Shown here piece by piece: positions 34,444 to 44,600 of a stretch of 64,000 nucleotides of DNA. The DNA is from Kingdonia uniflora. Taxonomy: Eukaryota > Streptophyta > Magnoliopsida > Ranunculales > Circaeasteraceae. A model generated the notes under the pieces. That model saw nothing but the letters and a program-made list of their open reading frames with translations. It was not told where the DNA came from and did not search any database. The position numbers were made by a program, and so were the translations under genes. Numbering within the stretch: position 1 is the stretch's first letter; each line of letters starts with the position of its first letter. Location of the stretch: assembly GCA_014058105.1 (NCBI GenBank), contig JACGCM010001441.1:1426001-1490000 (forward strand). Reading direction: 5' to 3'.

Positions 34444-35268
34444 CTATTTCCTATCTCCTCCCTGATCAGCAGCATGGTTGAAATCTTGGCCTGTGGATTG
34501 ATCTCGAGCTATCAATGTTGACTTCTGATGTTTTTGCCTGTTAGACACCATTCTTTCCAGGTCAATATACCCGATGACCTTTTCGATCATGTCGTCTAGA
34601 GTTGTTGGCTTGTTCAGGACGAAATACTCATTTGCCCTTCCATCGACCAATAAAGTATTGGTGAAAGTAGAAATAGTAATTTTCTGGTCGAGTCGAACTA
34701 CCTTTCGAGCTAACTCTAAAAACTTCTTCGTTAATGTCTCGAAATTTTCACCTGGCATCTGTTTAAGGCTGAAAATGGAGTATAGGCTCTCTTCTTTGTC
34801 TTTATTATGCGAGTAATTCTTAACAAAAAGTTCTCACAACTATTCAAAGGTCGTGATGGATCCTTCAGGCAGTGTATAGAACCATCGCAGGGGTTTGCCT
34901 GATAAGCTAGTAGGAAAGAGCCGACATAGAATGTGGTTGGATGTAAAATGTAAGCCCAAAGCATTCTGAAACTCTTTGACGTGTTCCACTGGATCGGTGC
35001 CTTTGTATTTTCAGATTTTTAGAGTATGGAACCCGGTGGGGACTTCGCCATCCAACAACTCCTGTGCGATCGAGTTTTTTTGTAATCTGTTATGGATTCC
35101 ATTAGTCAAAGTCTAAGCTTCGAGTAATTCCTTGATTTGCCTGTCAACATGTTCCTGAGTCACATATTGTCGAGTTGTGGTGGCTGGGTGTGTGGCGCGT
35201 CCTTCTCTAGGATTGTGGTCGCCACTCCCTTCACTTAGACACTCTTTTGTTGGAACTCAAACTCTTTT
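34444..35268 (-). pseudogene. gypsy gag, 20-40 kb element
   Basis: Minus-strand blocks in order are QIKELLEA (35160), IAQELLDGEVPTGFHTLKI, KYKGTDPVEHVKEFQNALG (about 34990), LPTSLSGKPLRWFYTLPEGS-like text (34900-34860) and MPGENFETLTKKFLELA with ANEYFVLNKPTTLDDMIEKV (34758-34560). This is the capsid region of a Tat/Athila-like gag. A frame change occurs near 34740. The leader expected upstream is separated: its start lies at 39176-39317, beyond the rearranged block. Confidence 0.75.
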
Positions 35269-35419
35269 GTAACCTTTTGTAACCCTTAGTGTGATAATAA
35301 ATTCGTCGTGCATGTCGGGGGTGGTTTTGATCCTGTTTAGGGTTTCCACCTAATTAAACCTTGTGTTGTGTTTTTATTGCCTTTATTTGAATTCTCTTTG
35401 GTTAGAGTTGGTTCTTCGA
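35047..35419 (+). repeat. Left arm of a 373 bp inverted repeat
   Basis: Reverse complement of 38803-39175 with equal length and only about one mismatch seen (ATTCCATTAG versus ATTTCATTAG). The arm covers gypsy gag (35047-35268) plus the start of the truncated copia LTR (35269-35419), so the duplication happened after copia and gypsy sequences were joined. Confidence 0.9.
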
Positions 35420-35478
35420 GTTCTTGTTGATCGTATTGTGCTTCCGCGTGCAATTTGTCCCTTCAGTTTCCTAGCAAT

Positions 35479-35490
35479 TGGTATCAGAGC
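35479..35490 (+). other. Primer-binding site of the copia-type element
   Basis: TGGTATCAGAGC two bases after the 5' LTR end (CTAGCA). It is complementary to initiator tRNA-Met. Confidence 0.9.
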
Positions 35491-35504
35491 GAGGTTAGGG
35501 GCAA

Positions 35505-36849
35505 GTAGAGTAACAAGATAGGAAGATCTAAGTTTTCTAACGCGATCAAGCTTGATGTGGAGAAGTTCGATGGGAAGATCACTTTTGGACTGTGGCAAAT
35601 TCAAGTCTAAAATATCTTGACTCAAGGCGGGTTACGCAAGGCACTAAAAGGGAAGCCTATACCTAAAACTCCGGTTGATGGTATAGTGGCCCAGAAAGCG
35701 ATCGACGATGAAGAAGAGGACTGGGAATATCTGGATTTAAGGACTGCGAGCGGGATACGCCTTTGTCTCGCTAAGAACGTTTTGGCAAACGTGGCTGAAG
35801 AGAAGACCGTAAAGGGTCTTTGGGAAAAGCTTGAAAGTTTGTACCAAACAAAGAGTCTTTCGAATCGTTTATACCACAAAGAACGACTTCATACGCTTAA
35901 GATGAATGAGGGTACGAGCGTTGGTGATCACCTAGGTTCTTTGAACGAGATTGTTTCAGAATTGGAATCGATTAGAGTTAAAGTTGAGGATGAAGATAAG
36001 GTGCTTCAACTCATATGGTCTCTTCCGTCTTCCTTCAAGCATTTTCAACCTACGTTGATGTATGGGAAGGAAACCTTGAGTTTTGAGGAGGTTTCAAGTA
36101 CGCTTCTTTCCGAGAAGAAAAATCTTAAGGGTTGCGAATCCTTTGGGAAAAACTCTGCAATGGTGGTTAGTGGGAAGAAAAGCTTTAATAGGTTCAGAAA
36201 GGGAACTTGTTGGAGCTGTGGTCAATCGGGTCATTATAGATCGGATTGCAAAGCGGGGAAAGGTAATGGAGCAAGTTCGGCAAGAGGCTCCAAAAGTGAC
36301 ACTAATAAACTAGCAACGGTTACTAGCAATGATGGTGACGAGGCACTCCTCGTGGTTGTCGTTGATGGTTCTTGCCACGATAGAGGATGGGTGTTTGATA
36401 GTGTGGCTACAAGGCATGCATGCGCACACAAGGCATGGTTCAGCAATTATGCAAGGTGTGAGGGTAGCAAGTTTGTGTTAACGAGCGATGGCTCTCAAAG
36501 GCCGATTTCGGGAGTGGGTGATATTCGCGTGAGGATGCTCGATGGACGCATCGTAGTTCTTCATGATGTTCAACATGTGCCGAGTATGACTCATAATCTA
36601 ATTTCACTTTCTAAGTTAGATAATGATGGTTATAATTACTCTGGGCGAGGTGGAGTAATAAAAGTTTATCGGAAATTTTCTTTGATCATGAAGGGAGTTC
36701 TAAGCGAAAACTTATATGCATTAGTTGGTAAATCAGTGGGTGGAAATGTGAAGGTTGCATGTACCAAGGGAGCCATGAAGATTTCTCGAAAAGGGAATTT
36801 AGTTCAAGGTGGAGCAACGACACGGTTTACAAAGATGATCCGAAAGTAG
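35505..36849 (+). pseudogene. copia-type gag with partial protease
   Basis: The frame begins near FSNAIKLDVEKFDGK without an ATG. It has a stop (IQV-TAA) at 35608-35610, then runs open to 36849. Gag motifs include LWEKLESLYQTKSLSNRLY, VGDHLGSLNEIVSELES and the CCHC zinc knuckle CWSCGQSGHYRSDC near 36210. The protease follows as WVFDSVATRHACAHKAWF. The catalytic DSGA/T triad reads DSVAT, so the glycine is lost and the protease is probably inactive. The part after ENLYALVGKSVGG does not continue into integrase. Apart from the first stop it is unusually open for this window. Confidence 0.85.
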
Positions 36850-36965
36850 GTTCCTATTGGTGGGTCTAGGAAAAGCCTCGACTCGGGTAATTCTCTTAAT
36901 TGAGAAACGACAAGGATACACAACAAATGCAGCAGAAGAAACGGTTTTATCGCCGAGGTGGAGAT

Positions 36966-37578
36966 TGTTAGGAATACGGCTCAAAACTGAGAAAGTCATT
37001 CAAACGAGTGGGAAGTCGTTTGAACGAAAATAACGCTTGGGCCAAAAGTCCTGGGGATTGTCTAATTCGTTCGAACGACCTCATAACTCGTTCGAACGAC
37101 TTTGGCTCTGTTTGATTGTTTCTAAATTTGTTTTGAAGGGGATTTGATCCAAAGCGATGGATTATCTCGTGATGCGTATTTCGGAAATGACCTAATGGAA
37201 AGTTTATAAATAGAGAGTGTATGTTAAAGGCCTATGTACTGTGAGAAAGAGTTAGAGAGAGAAAATGGAGAAATCTAGGGTTTAGCTCTGGAGAGGTTTC
37301 TTGGGTTTTCTTTCTAGGGTTTCTTGCTGGGATTATCTGTAAGGGTAAAAGTGAGGTTTGAGTGATCTCTGTAACCTTTTGTAACCTTTAGTGTGATAAT
37401 AAATTTATCGTGCTTGTCGGGGGTAGTTTTGATCCTGTTTAGGGTTTCCACCTAATAAAACCTTGTATTGTGTTTTTATTGCCTTTATTTGAATTCTCTT
37501 TGGTTAGGGTTGGTTCTTCGAGTTCTTGTTTATCGTATTGTGCTTCCGCGTACGATTTGCCCCCTCGGTTTCCCAACA
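36966..37578 (+). repeat. 3' LTR of the copia-type element
   Basis: Starts TGTTAGGAATACG after the polypurine tract and ends TTTCCCAACA, 613 bp. It contains palindromic TCGTTCGAACGAC motifs (37065-37105) and a TATA box TTTATAAATAGAG at about 37203-37215. Its end matches 35269-35476 and its first 407 bases match 50177-50583. Confidence 0.88.
37203..37215 (+). promoter_or_regulatory. LTR TATA box
   Basis: TTTATAAATAGAG inside the copia 3' LTR. The same element reads CTATAAATAGAG in the partial LTR at about 50417. It is the likely core promoter of the retrotransposon, marking the U3/R transition roughly 30 bases downstream. Confidence 0.6.
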
Positions 37579-37770
37579 CTATGTTGTGCCCAGGTATCCT
37601 TTTTTTGCATTCCCTGTAGAGGAGTGGAGCTGATCATGTATTTTTGGTTTTTTTTTTTTGCTCCTTGTCCATCCTAGTGTGCCTGCTGGGAAGGTGGTGT
37701 TGTGTCTTCTTTTGTTCTCCCCCTGTAATCTTATTGTTTTTGTTATAAAAGCTCACTTATCAAAAAAAAT
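37579..37770 (+). mobile_element. LINE 3' end with A tail
   Basis: CTGTAATCTTATTG, then TTATAAAAGCTCACTTATC and a run of A at about 37760. This is the usual 3' terminus of plant L1-like elements. There is no coding for RNase H immediately before it; instead it abuts the copia LTR end at 37578. The LINE body that ends at a copia LTR start lies at 48970-50176. Confidence 0.6.
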
Positions 37771-37861
37771 CAATGTGTCATTTTTGTTTTATTAGGAGAG
37801 AAGAGCGTTGCCATCTTTCCTATCAGAATGTGTGTTCAAAGTGAAATCCTCATCATCTACT

Positions 37862-38524
37862 CAGGGGGGGAACTACTAGCAGACTTACCTGGGTTATAGC
37901 CCGGGGTACAATTTTGAAAAAAATAAAAATAATTTAGTCTTGGTTCCCAACTCCCAAGTTCTCTTCCTCTAATTTCTCCTCCTCTAACAACGTACATGGC
38001 AGTGTCCTCTCTATTTCTCTCTCTAAAGCTACTAATCTAGTCCCCATCTTGTGATTCTCCCATCTCCCCTCCCCCCCCATTATATTCATATGTTGTTTGC
38101 ACTCCTCTGATCTTGAACGCATATTTGTTTCTTTTTAGATTTTGTTTCAAACTTCATCTTGTTTAGATTTAATCTCTTAAAATCAAGGTTTTCTGCAATA
38201 CATATTGTGTCTTATTCTTTCTTAAAATTAAATTATTGGATTCCCAAACTTCAGAATTATTTGGTTCCTGAAAACTAAAAGAACAAAGTAGAATTAAGTT
38301 TTCTATTTTGGGTATGTGTATAATGTTTTTGTTTTTTTTTTTCCTTTACTTTCCTCTTTGTAGGGATAAATTTTATTTTATCAAGAAAACCATTATGTAA
38401 TTTTGTTCAAGTCTCTCAGAGTAATAAGTTTTAGTAAAAGCCAATCTTCAACTTAGCCCTAATATACCCTAAAAAAAATTTGGGGCTTAGCCCCACCTAA
38501 ACGGAAAACCTGGTTTTGCCTCTG
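37862..38524. mobile_element. Small non-autonomous hAT-like element
   Basis: Starts CAGGGGGGGAACTAC and ends GGTTTTGCCTCTG, so the ends are imperfect inverted repeats of CAGRGG type. Inner parts share GGGCTTAGCCCC-like complementarity (37895 and 38485). The flanking ATCTACT occurs at 37855-37861 and 38525-38531. This is seven bases, compatible with a hAT 8 bp duplication in which one base has changed. No coding potential. Confidence 0.7.
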
Positions 38525-38802
38525 ATCTACTAGATGTGCCATAAACCCTAAAACCATAGGAGAGGAAATTTTTTTTTTCGTTTTCTTAATATATCTGCAA
38601 GGACCATGCTTAATCTAACTTATACCTTCCGAAAAATGCTAAGAGAATAATTCATTTTCTAGTTTAGTGACCGTGTGAGGCTAATATATATAAATAAAAC
38701 ATTATCTATACTTGGATGAGAAGAAAAATCTACCAACACAAATTTTTGGACTATTTCATATTACCGTTATATATATTATTTCCATCAATCCTAGAGAAAT
38801 TT

Positions 38803-39175
38803 TCGAAGAACCAACTCTAACCAAAGAGAATTCAAATAAAGGCAATAAAAACACAACACAAGGTTTAATTAGGTGGAAACCCTAAACAGGATCAAAACCA
38901 CCCCCGACATGCACGACGAATTTATTATCACACTAAGGGTTACAAAAGGTTACAAAAGAGTTTGAGTTCCAACAAAAGAGTGTCTAAGTGAAGGGAGTGG
39001 CGACCACAATCCTAGAGAAGGACGCGCCACACACCCAGCCACCACAACTCGACAATATGTGACTCAGGAACATGTTGACAGGCAAATCAAGGAATTACTC
39101 GAAGCTTAGACTTTGACTAATGAAATCCATAACAGATTACAAAAAAACTCGATCGCACAGGAGTTGTTGGATGGC
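38803..39175 (-). repeat. Right arm of the 373 bp inverted repeat
   Basis: The reverse complement of 35047-35419. On its right side the gypsy leader continues at 39176 towards the 5' LTR, but in the opposite sense to the gag copied inside the arm, so the junction at 39175/39176 is a rearrangement breakpoint within the gypsy element. Confidence 0.9.
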
Positions 39176-39317
39176 TCGCAGATCTGCTAATGATGTATTT
39201 TCTCCTACTATAACGATCGGTGTGCCTTGATCCGGAAGAGACATTTTAAAAATAAGATGATCAGCAGTTTCTAAGACAATGGGTTTGAGAATTTTGATTC
39301 CCACAGACGGCACAAAA
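39176..39317 (-). other. gypsy leader, primer-binding-like site and gag start
   Basis: The minus strand from 39317 reads TTTTGTGCCGTCTGTGGG, the leader site typical of Tat/Athila-like elements. A frame MSLPDQGTPIVIVGENTSL then runs up to the inverted-repeat boundary. This is the true N-terminal end of the gag whose remainder lies at 34444-35268. Confidence 0.65.
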
Positions 39318-40074
39318 TGTAATAGCCTAATTCAGGGATTTGAACTTAGCTTTTATACCAAATGTGTTTAGAACGCTCAAAAATAGTAAATAATAATCAA
39401 CAAGATAATTTAACGTGGAAAACCTTTGAATAGATTAAAAATCACGACCTCTCTTGAGGATTTTGAGAAAGAGAAGATGATCTTATTGAAAGTGCTAACT
39501 TATTTCAATAAGTGCTCTGGGTATCTGAAATTTTAGAGTAAGAATTTTTCTGTGTAGAATTGCTCATCCTTGATCTATAGTTTTCTGGCCCTATTTATAG
39601 GCCTTTTCATATGACCGTTTGACAACCATTAATATTCTTACTGATGGACGTTACAAAGTATTTGAAAGATGTTTTTTGGCCAGATTGTGTAACGTTCTGA
39701 TCTTTGTTGTTGTACAACGACTGTATTGATGACTGTACATTTGCATAAATTGAACTGTTGATGTGGAGGTCGAAAGTGATGACTCAAACCAAGGAACGTT
39801 GAACATATCTTTAGTAGTGTTTCATGTATGTTGATGAGGTCGAGGATGAAGCTTGAGTCCAAGATACGAAATAAGCTATTACAAGACGGCTCTCAACCTA
39901 GAGCGCGAAGAACCTCATGGGCGAGTGGTGTTGGTTGAAAAATTTGCGTTGTATTTGCTTCCTTATGTTGTTGTCTTGATTTTGATTGTGCCACGTGCTT
40001 TGTTAATGAGATCGAAAGTCCGTATGTAGTTGGAAGATGAAATATGAGTTCGAGATGCGGAATAAGCCACTACA
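39318..40074 (-). repeat. 5' LTR of the 20-40 kb gypsy element
   Basis: On the minus strand it starts TGTAGTGGCTTATTCC and ends TAGGCTATTACA, about 757 bp, next to the primer-binding-like site. An internal partial copy of its edge (ATAAGCTATTACA near 39868-39880) suggests a local duplication. No 3' LTR is seen in the window. Confidence 0.6.
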
Positions 40075-40678
40075 CCCTGTACAGCCATAACTAGAAACAT
40101 CAGTGTTGAGGACTCCAAAGAATCTAATCTAACTCATACCTTAGATGTTTAATAGTTAATGAGACCCGATCCAGGCCATTAGTTGTCAGATATTTAAGTG
40201 CTGGGACTAGTTAATGGATACTAATCCTAATACTTTTCACTAAAGACCAAGCATAAAATCCTAAAAAAGGACTATATGCTAAGCTGATCCAGGCGGTATT
40301 AGGTCTCCCTCTCATTCAGGCCCTAAGATGTAGGTGATAATCAAACTACATCGCCCTAGTTGCCTGATCATGAAGATAGAAAATTATAGACCTGGATAAC
40401 TCAAAGTGTTTTATTATAGACATTGAGTAAAGAGTCCAAATACACTAAATAACTAGAAGTGTACTACATAGGTGTCTACCCTAGGTTAAGCTCTTAGATA
40501 AATTAGAATAAACCAATATATAATATAAACCAAACCCAGATTCCCATAAAGTCTAGACTAGTTAGAACTTCTTCAACCTTCCTGTGTTTGATGCCCCACT
40601 TACCTTTTGCTTCATTATAGTCTCTAATTAAGTGGGATTATTGATAGACCCTATAAAACTATCTATTAGGCAATCACG
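40075..40678. other. No gene recognised
   Basis: AT-rich sequence with only short frames. It lies between the gypsy LTR and a chromodomain relic and may be decayed retrotransposon sequence. Confidence 0.35.
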
Positions 40679-40905
40679 ATGGCTTTGGTTCATTGTGATC
40701 GCCTTTCACATGAGGAATCAACGCGGGAGGAATACTATGACTTTCTTGCTCGATTCCTAAACTTTTCCGGCCTGAGGACAAGCCATTTAAGAGATGAAGG
40801 GGTGGATGTTAGGAACCCTATTCTACATTGCCTCTTTATTTATTTAATTGTTTACTTTTATGAGTTAATTATTACTAGTACTACCCGTGGCTCACCACGA
40901 TAATT
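40679..40905 (+). pseudogene. Reina-type chromodomain tail and start of an LTR
   Basis: The frame reads ALVHCDRLSHEESTREEYYD then FLARFLNF. It parallels the C-terminal chromodomain of the Reina-type element at 58040-58130 (LIHWEGLTPANTTWEDYTDFVARFPDF), with the aromatic tryptophans changed to C and R. A purine tract AAGGGGTGGA and TGTTAGGA at about 40808 then match the polypurine tract and LTR start of that element. The rest of pol is absent upstream. Confidence 0.6.
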
Positions 40906-41681
40906 ATGTCGACACGCCTTCGGCACTACATATGGCTATGGTTGGTTTGGTAGTGAGGAATTTAGATACTTTTATACAATTTTTTCATTCAGACCAACTT
41001 TTAACTATGTAAAATTATCTTAGTCACCGAATTAATTTCTTGGGCGAGTTAGTCATGGCAAATATTGGGACTGGCCTTGTTAATGGAAAAATTGCATAAG
41101 TTTGATTTTCATCTTGCAATTTTGCTATAACACTACGTGAACACATGTATCCAAAGATTTGTAAATATCTGTGTTCCATAATACTCATAAAATACTGTGT
41201 TTTAGGCCACCATCTTATTCAGTTTATAGAGGTTGGCACTCAAATCAGATAATGAATAAAATTGTGTTGTTTGCTCTTCTTTTTTGTTCATGAAATTTCG
41301 CTTTGCACTTTGGATTTCTATTCTATGTATCGTATCCATTTTGCCTATCTTTAAGATAAACAATTAAAGTAGACATTAGATATTAAATATTATGTGAGTA
41401 ACTCCAAATAAATTCTTACAAAGGTAGAAAGACTAACTTCGGACTCAGCTGTCAATACTAAAATTTTCCTAAAACACAATCTTTATAAGGGATGAACTAA
41501 ACTACTAAAACTATAGAAAATATGTACAATAGAAATAATTTAACAGTATGTTTTTCATTATAAGGTATGAAGTATGAACTAAACTACTAAAGCGGTTGAA
41601 AGCGAGACATCTTACATGACAATAACAATGTAGGATCTGCAGAGGAAACTAGTAAATTGTTATTATCTAAGGCGATGATAT
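40906..41681. other. No gene recognised
   Basis: AT-rich, short frames only. Phrases around GATGAACTAAACTACTAAA repeat at about 41492 and 41573, a small direct duplication. Confidence 0.35.
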
Positions 41682-43170
41682 TCAGAATCTCAGAAATGCT
41701 TTTATTGCAGCTTCCCAAACAACATCAATCATGTCAACGTCAATGGTGTCAACCTCGTGGTGAGTATAACCTTCAAGAAAATGAACCACACCGCCTGCGT
41801 GGCAAAAATGAACTATTCCCTTGTCCGTGGTATACTGTAAAGTTGAAAACACCAAAGATTTAGTTGTTTTTAGCCCAACCAAGACTAATACAATTCATAC
41901 GATCCAAAGATGTCAAAACACAAATGTCTAGCTTTTTCGCCGATTTGTATTTTGCCGTTTATAGATTTGTTAAAACTTTGGAACCACAATAGCATACCTC
42001 GCAAGTTCCTTATCCTTCAACGTCAGTCAGAAGTTCACAGCCGCAAGCTCACCATATTTGCTATAACTGAGCACAATTGATGGAAATGAGTTCCTAGTTG
42101 GGTAAATCGTTGTTGTCCAGGTGTCAACCCTTTTCCAACAACCCACGTCAGATTATCAACCATTAATTCTGCTCAGTTATAGCAAATAAAATGAATTACA
42201 GATTCGAAAGACTATTCATGTTATGATTTATACAAAAGTTTGCATAAACGTTGATAAAGTACCTAGCAGTTTTGAGCTGCTTCATACTTTGTGACTTATA
42301 TAATAAATCAAATAACATAAACAATTGTTACTACAGATTCAGAAGGAAGTTAAAGAATTCTTTCAATTTTACCCAATATTTAAAAATGTATAAATCAAAT
42401 AACGTCAGAACAGCTTGAAACACTATACATAGAAATGAAGAGATATAAGAGTTGCACCTGCCACCAGACTGCAAATATGTCAATGAATGCTCCACAAAAT
42501 CCTCCTTGATCTCGTCTAGAAATGGGGAGCATAATAGCGACGACCTATATCTATATATGTGACCAAAGAAGAATTACAGTGTAGAATAGTAGCAGCATGA
42601 AGTGAGGATACCTGATTAATAGTCCATTGCAGTACTGCAGAGAATTTCTAGGTCACTTGTTTGAGCACCATCGGGGAAAGTGAAGTTACTAAAGGAAAAG
42701 TAAACCCTGTGAACTGAACTGAAGCTACTGTGTAATCTTCTTTCCTCAACCAGGAGCAAAGTAGCCTCCATCCTTATTTGTTCCAGTAATCAGTAAAATT
42801 ATCATCTGAATCATCTGAGATGCTGAATACGCCTGAAACCAAGTAGAAGAAGTTTTCCTGTTAAGGGATACTCCGGTTTAACCTTTGATACTTGTTTATT
42901 TTTTTTAACTGATGTGAAGCTAACAACAGTTAAACCTTGTTAGAAAAATTAAACTCGTACCTGTGCACCCATACCAGCAATAAGACCGATGGTTTCTAGC
43001 CAAGCACTTTATGACGGCAGAGATAAAGAGCAATGGCTCTCCCTAGCTTAGAGGTAGCCCCAGTGAGAAATATTTCTTCAGTATCCTCTGGGAGCTTTTT
43101 CAAAATAACAACCATAGTCAAGGTGTTTCCATGAACAACTCTAACCCTTAAATCTAGATGCTTCATTACA
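41682..43170 (-). pseudogene. CER3/WAX2-like gene remnant
   Basis: Two minus-strand blocks are recognisable. At 43165-42995: [38 protein letters not shown] and [13 protein letters not shown]. At 41860-41682: [30 protein letters not shown] and [14 protein letters not shown]. Both match the C-terminal WAX2 domain of CER3/CER1-type enzymes of cuticular wax alkane synthesis, and they are in the correct order on the same strand. The sequence between them, which should encode about 100 conserved residues, is not readable. The N-terminal hydroxylase half is absent. A non-functional fragment. Confidence 0.68.
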
Positions 43171-43689
43171 CATATTGCTGGTAATCCAAATAACTGTGAA
43201 ATATTTTAAATGCAAGTTCCTCTATCTAGAAATCTCCATCCTCTACACATAAAGTAAATGTTTATAAAATCATGAGGGTGTTAGTTTCTATTACACCTTT
43301 TTTGATATAATAATTAGAACTCAACAAATATAGATAAGCTTCTGCCTTTTAAAGATTGGTTCCTAAGCATTAACTATTAGAACTATCCAATCCCCGATAT
43401 CTCATATTCAAAAAGAATTTTTACCAGCGAGGTTTATGGTTTTAGGTAGAGTCAATATGATTAAATATCTTTTAGAAGAAATATTCACTCACATGCGTAG
43501 AAATTAGGTTATCTAATAGCTATTATAGCTAATATACTTTCCTCAGTGCATAGGGTATTAAGATTACTGGTTTTGGTTATGTAGCTACAGTTTCAAATGC
43601 AGGAACGCCCGAAATATTTCCAACGTCAATGAAAAATATTGAAAATTACTCTACATAGTTATCTTCAATCATGCTCCAAAGCTCAAATG

Positions 43690-44015
43690 TATTCAATCGA
43701 CTCAAAATTATAAGCACTCAAAAGCATATAGATTGGGCATAATACCTTACCAAAGCGTTGCCTATTGCGAGGAGAAGTAGAGATGAAAATCTCACTTTGC
43801 ATGCTAACATAGTAATCGAGCGCAGCAAGTAAAGAAGCCTTGCCCTCAATTTTGGCCCCTTTCTCCTTAGATAAAAGCCTTGCTTCTCCACCGTACACCT
43901 GAAACATTGAAAATACTAAGTTTCAAGGCTTATACACGATAAAAACATACAAAGTTGCAAAGGGATATTCGTGTACCTTGTGGGAGGCAAGATAGAGCCG
44001 AGTATCATACCTATT
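43690..44015 (-). pseudogene. GDP-fucose protein O-fucosyltransferase-like fragment, two exons
   Basis: Exon-like block 1 (about 44010-43977) reads RYDTRLYLASHK. A 78-base intron (43976-43899) with a GTACAC donor and TTTCAG acceptor follows. Block 2 continues VYGGEARLLSKEKGAKIEGK and ASLLAALDYYVSMQSEIFIS. This is a conserved stretch of plant O-fucosyltransferase-family proteins (GT106-like). A GGTAAG near 43748 may be the next donor. The intact intron means DNA-level capture or an old local gene. The rest of the gene is not found. Confidence 0.68.
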
Positions 44016-44301
44016 GACTGTATCAAAAAATAAACTTGATTACACGATTCAAGAAACAGGATATAACATGTGATTGATCAGCGTACAATACAACTCTCCA
44101 GGTTAAACCCCAAAGATTGTCCCACGGTATAGCTCAAACATGAATTTTTACTGAAGTACTCGCAGCAAAGGATATAAAGCTGGATCCGAAACTCAGGAAC
44201 CGCAGTGATTTTTAGATTCAACGACCCTATTCTTCAACCAAAAATGCCCCAACAGAGAAAACATTTCTCTAATGAAAACACTATCTCTCCATCTATAGCT
44301 A

Positions 44302-44339
44302 TACCACTTAGTTTTGGGGACTAAGTGGTATTCCTCTAA
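44302..44339 (+). other. Helitron-like 3' end: hairpin followed by CTAA
   Basis: TACCACTTAG (44302-44311), a 9-base loop, its perfect complement CTAAGTGGTA (44321-44330), then CTAA at 44336-44339 followed by T. A GC-containing hairpin close before CTRR and a T flank is the signature of Helitron 3' ends. The 5' end (A/TC) was not located, so this is a candidate only. Confidence 0.35.
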
Positions 44340-44393
44340 TTTTGTCTTTTCTATGAGAACCCTATCAGACTGTAACCCCACAACTCGAGTAGG

Positions 44394-44600
44394 TGTTAGG
44401 GAGAAGGCCAGAAGTTGTGATCTTTGGCTCGAAAGAGTCTGATTTAATGCCGGTTATAACCGGCAACCCACATGAGCCAATATTCCTCAGTCAGTCGTAG
44501 TAGTAGGTTGTTGTAGTTACAACGGTTAAGCCCTTTGATTTGAGGTCCTTACCATGACGTTTGCCGATGAATCTTACAACATTTGGCGCTGATTTGGTGC
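44394..44600 (+). repeat. Possible truncated LTR with primer-binding-like site
   Basis: TGTTAGGGAGAAGG at 44394 runs to TCTTACA near 44579, followed by ACATTTGGCGCTG, which resembles the TTTGGCGCC leader of Tat/Athila-like elements. The 186 bp length is short for that group. It also contains the perfect 18-base palindrome TGCCGGTTATAACCGGCA at 44448-44465. Weakly supported. Confidence 0.3.

Larger units (their letters stand above)
35269..37578 (+). mobile_element. Truncated copia-type element with gag and protease only (TR-GAG-like)
   Basis: A partial 5' LTR (35269-35476), a primer-binding site (35479), a gag-protease frame, a purine-rich GCCGAGGTGGAGAT tract and a full 3' LTR (36966-37578). 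Integrase, RT and RNase H are absent: the frame ends at 36849, only about 120 bases before the 3' LTR. Non-autonomous elements that keep only gag are known in plants as TR-GAG elements. The 5' LTR lacks about its first 407 bases; a matching piece lies at 50177-50583. Confidence 0.8.

Noticed and set aside
36965..37110. TTCGAA motifs considered as tRNA T-loops
   Set aside because: No cloverleaf with acceptor, D and anticodon stems could be drawn; they are LTR palindromes.
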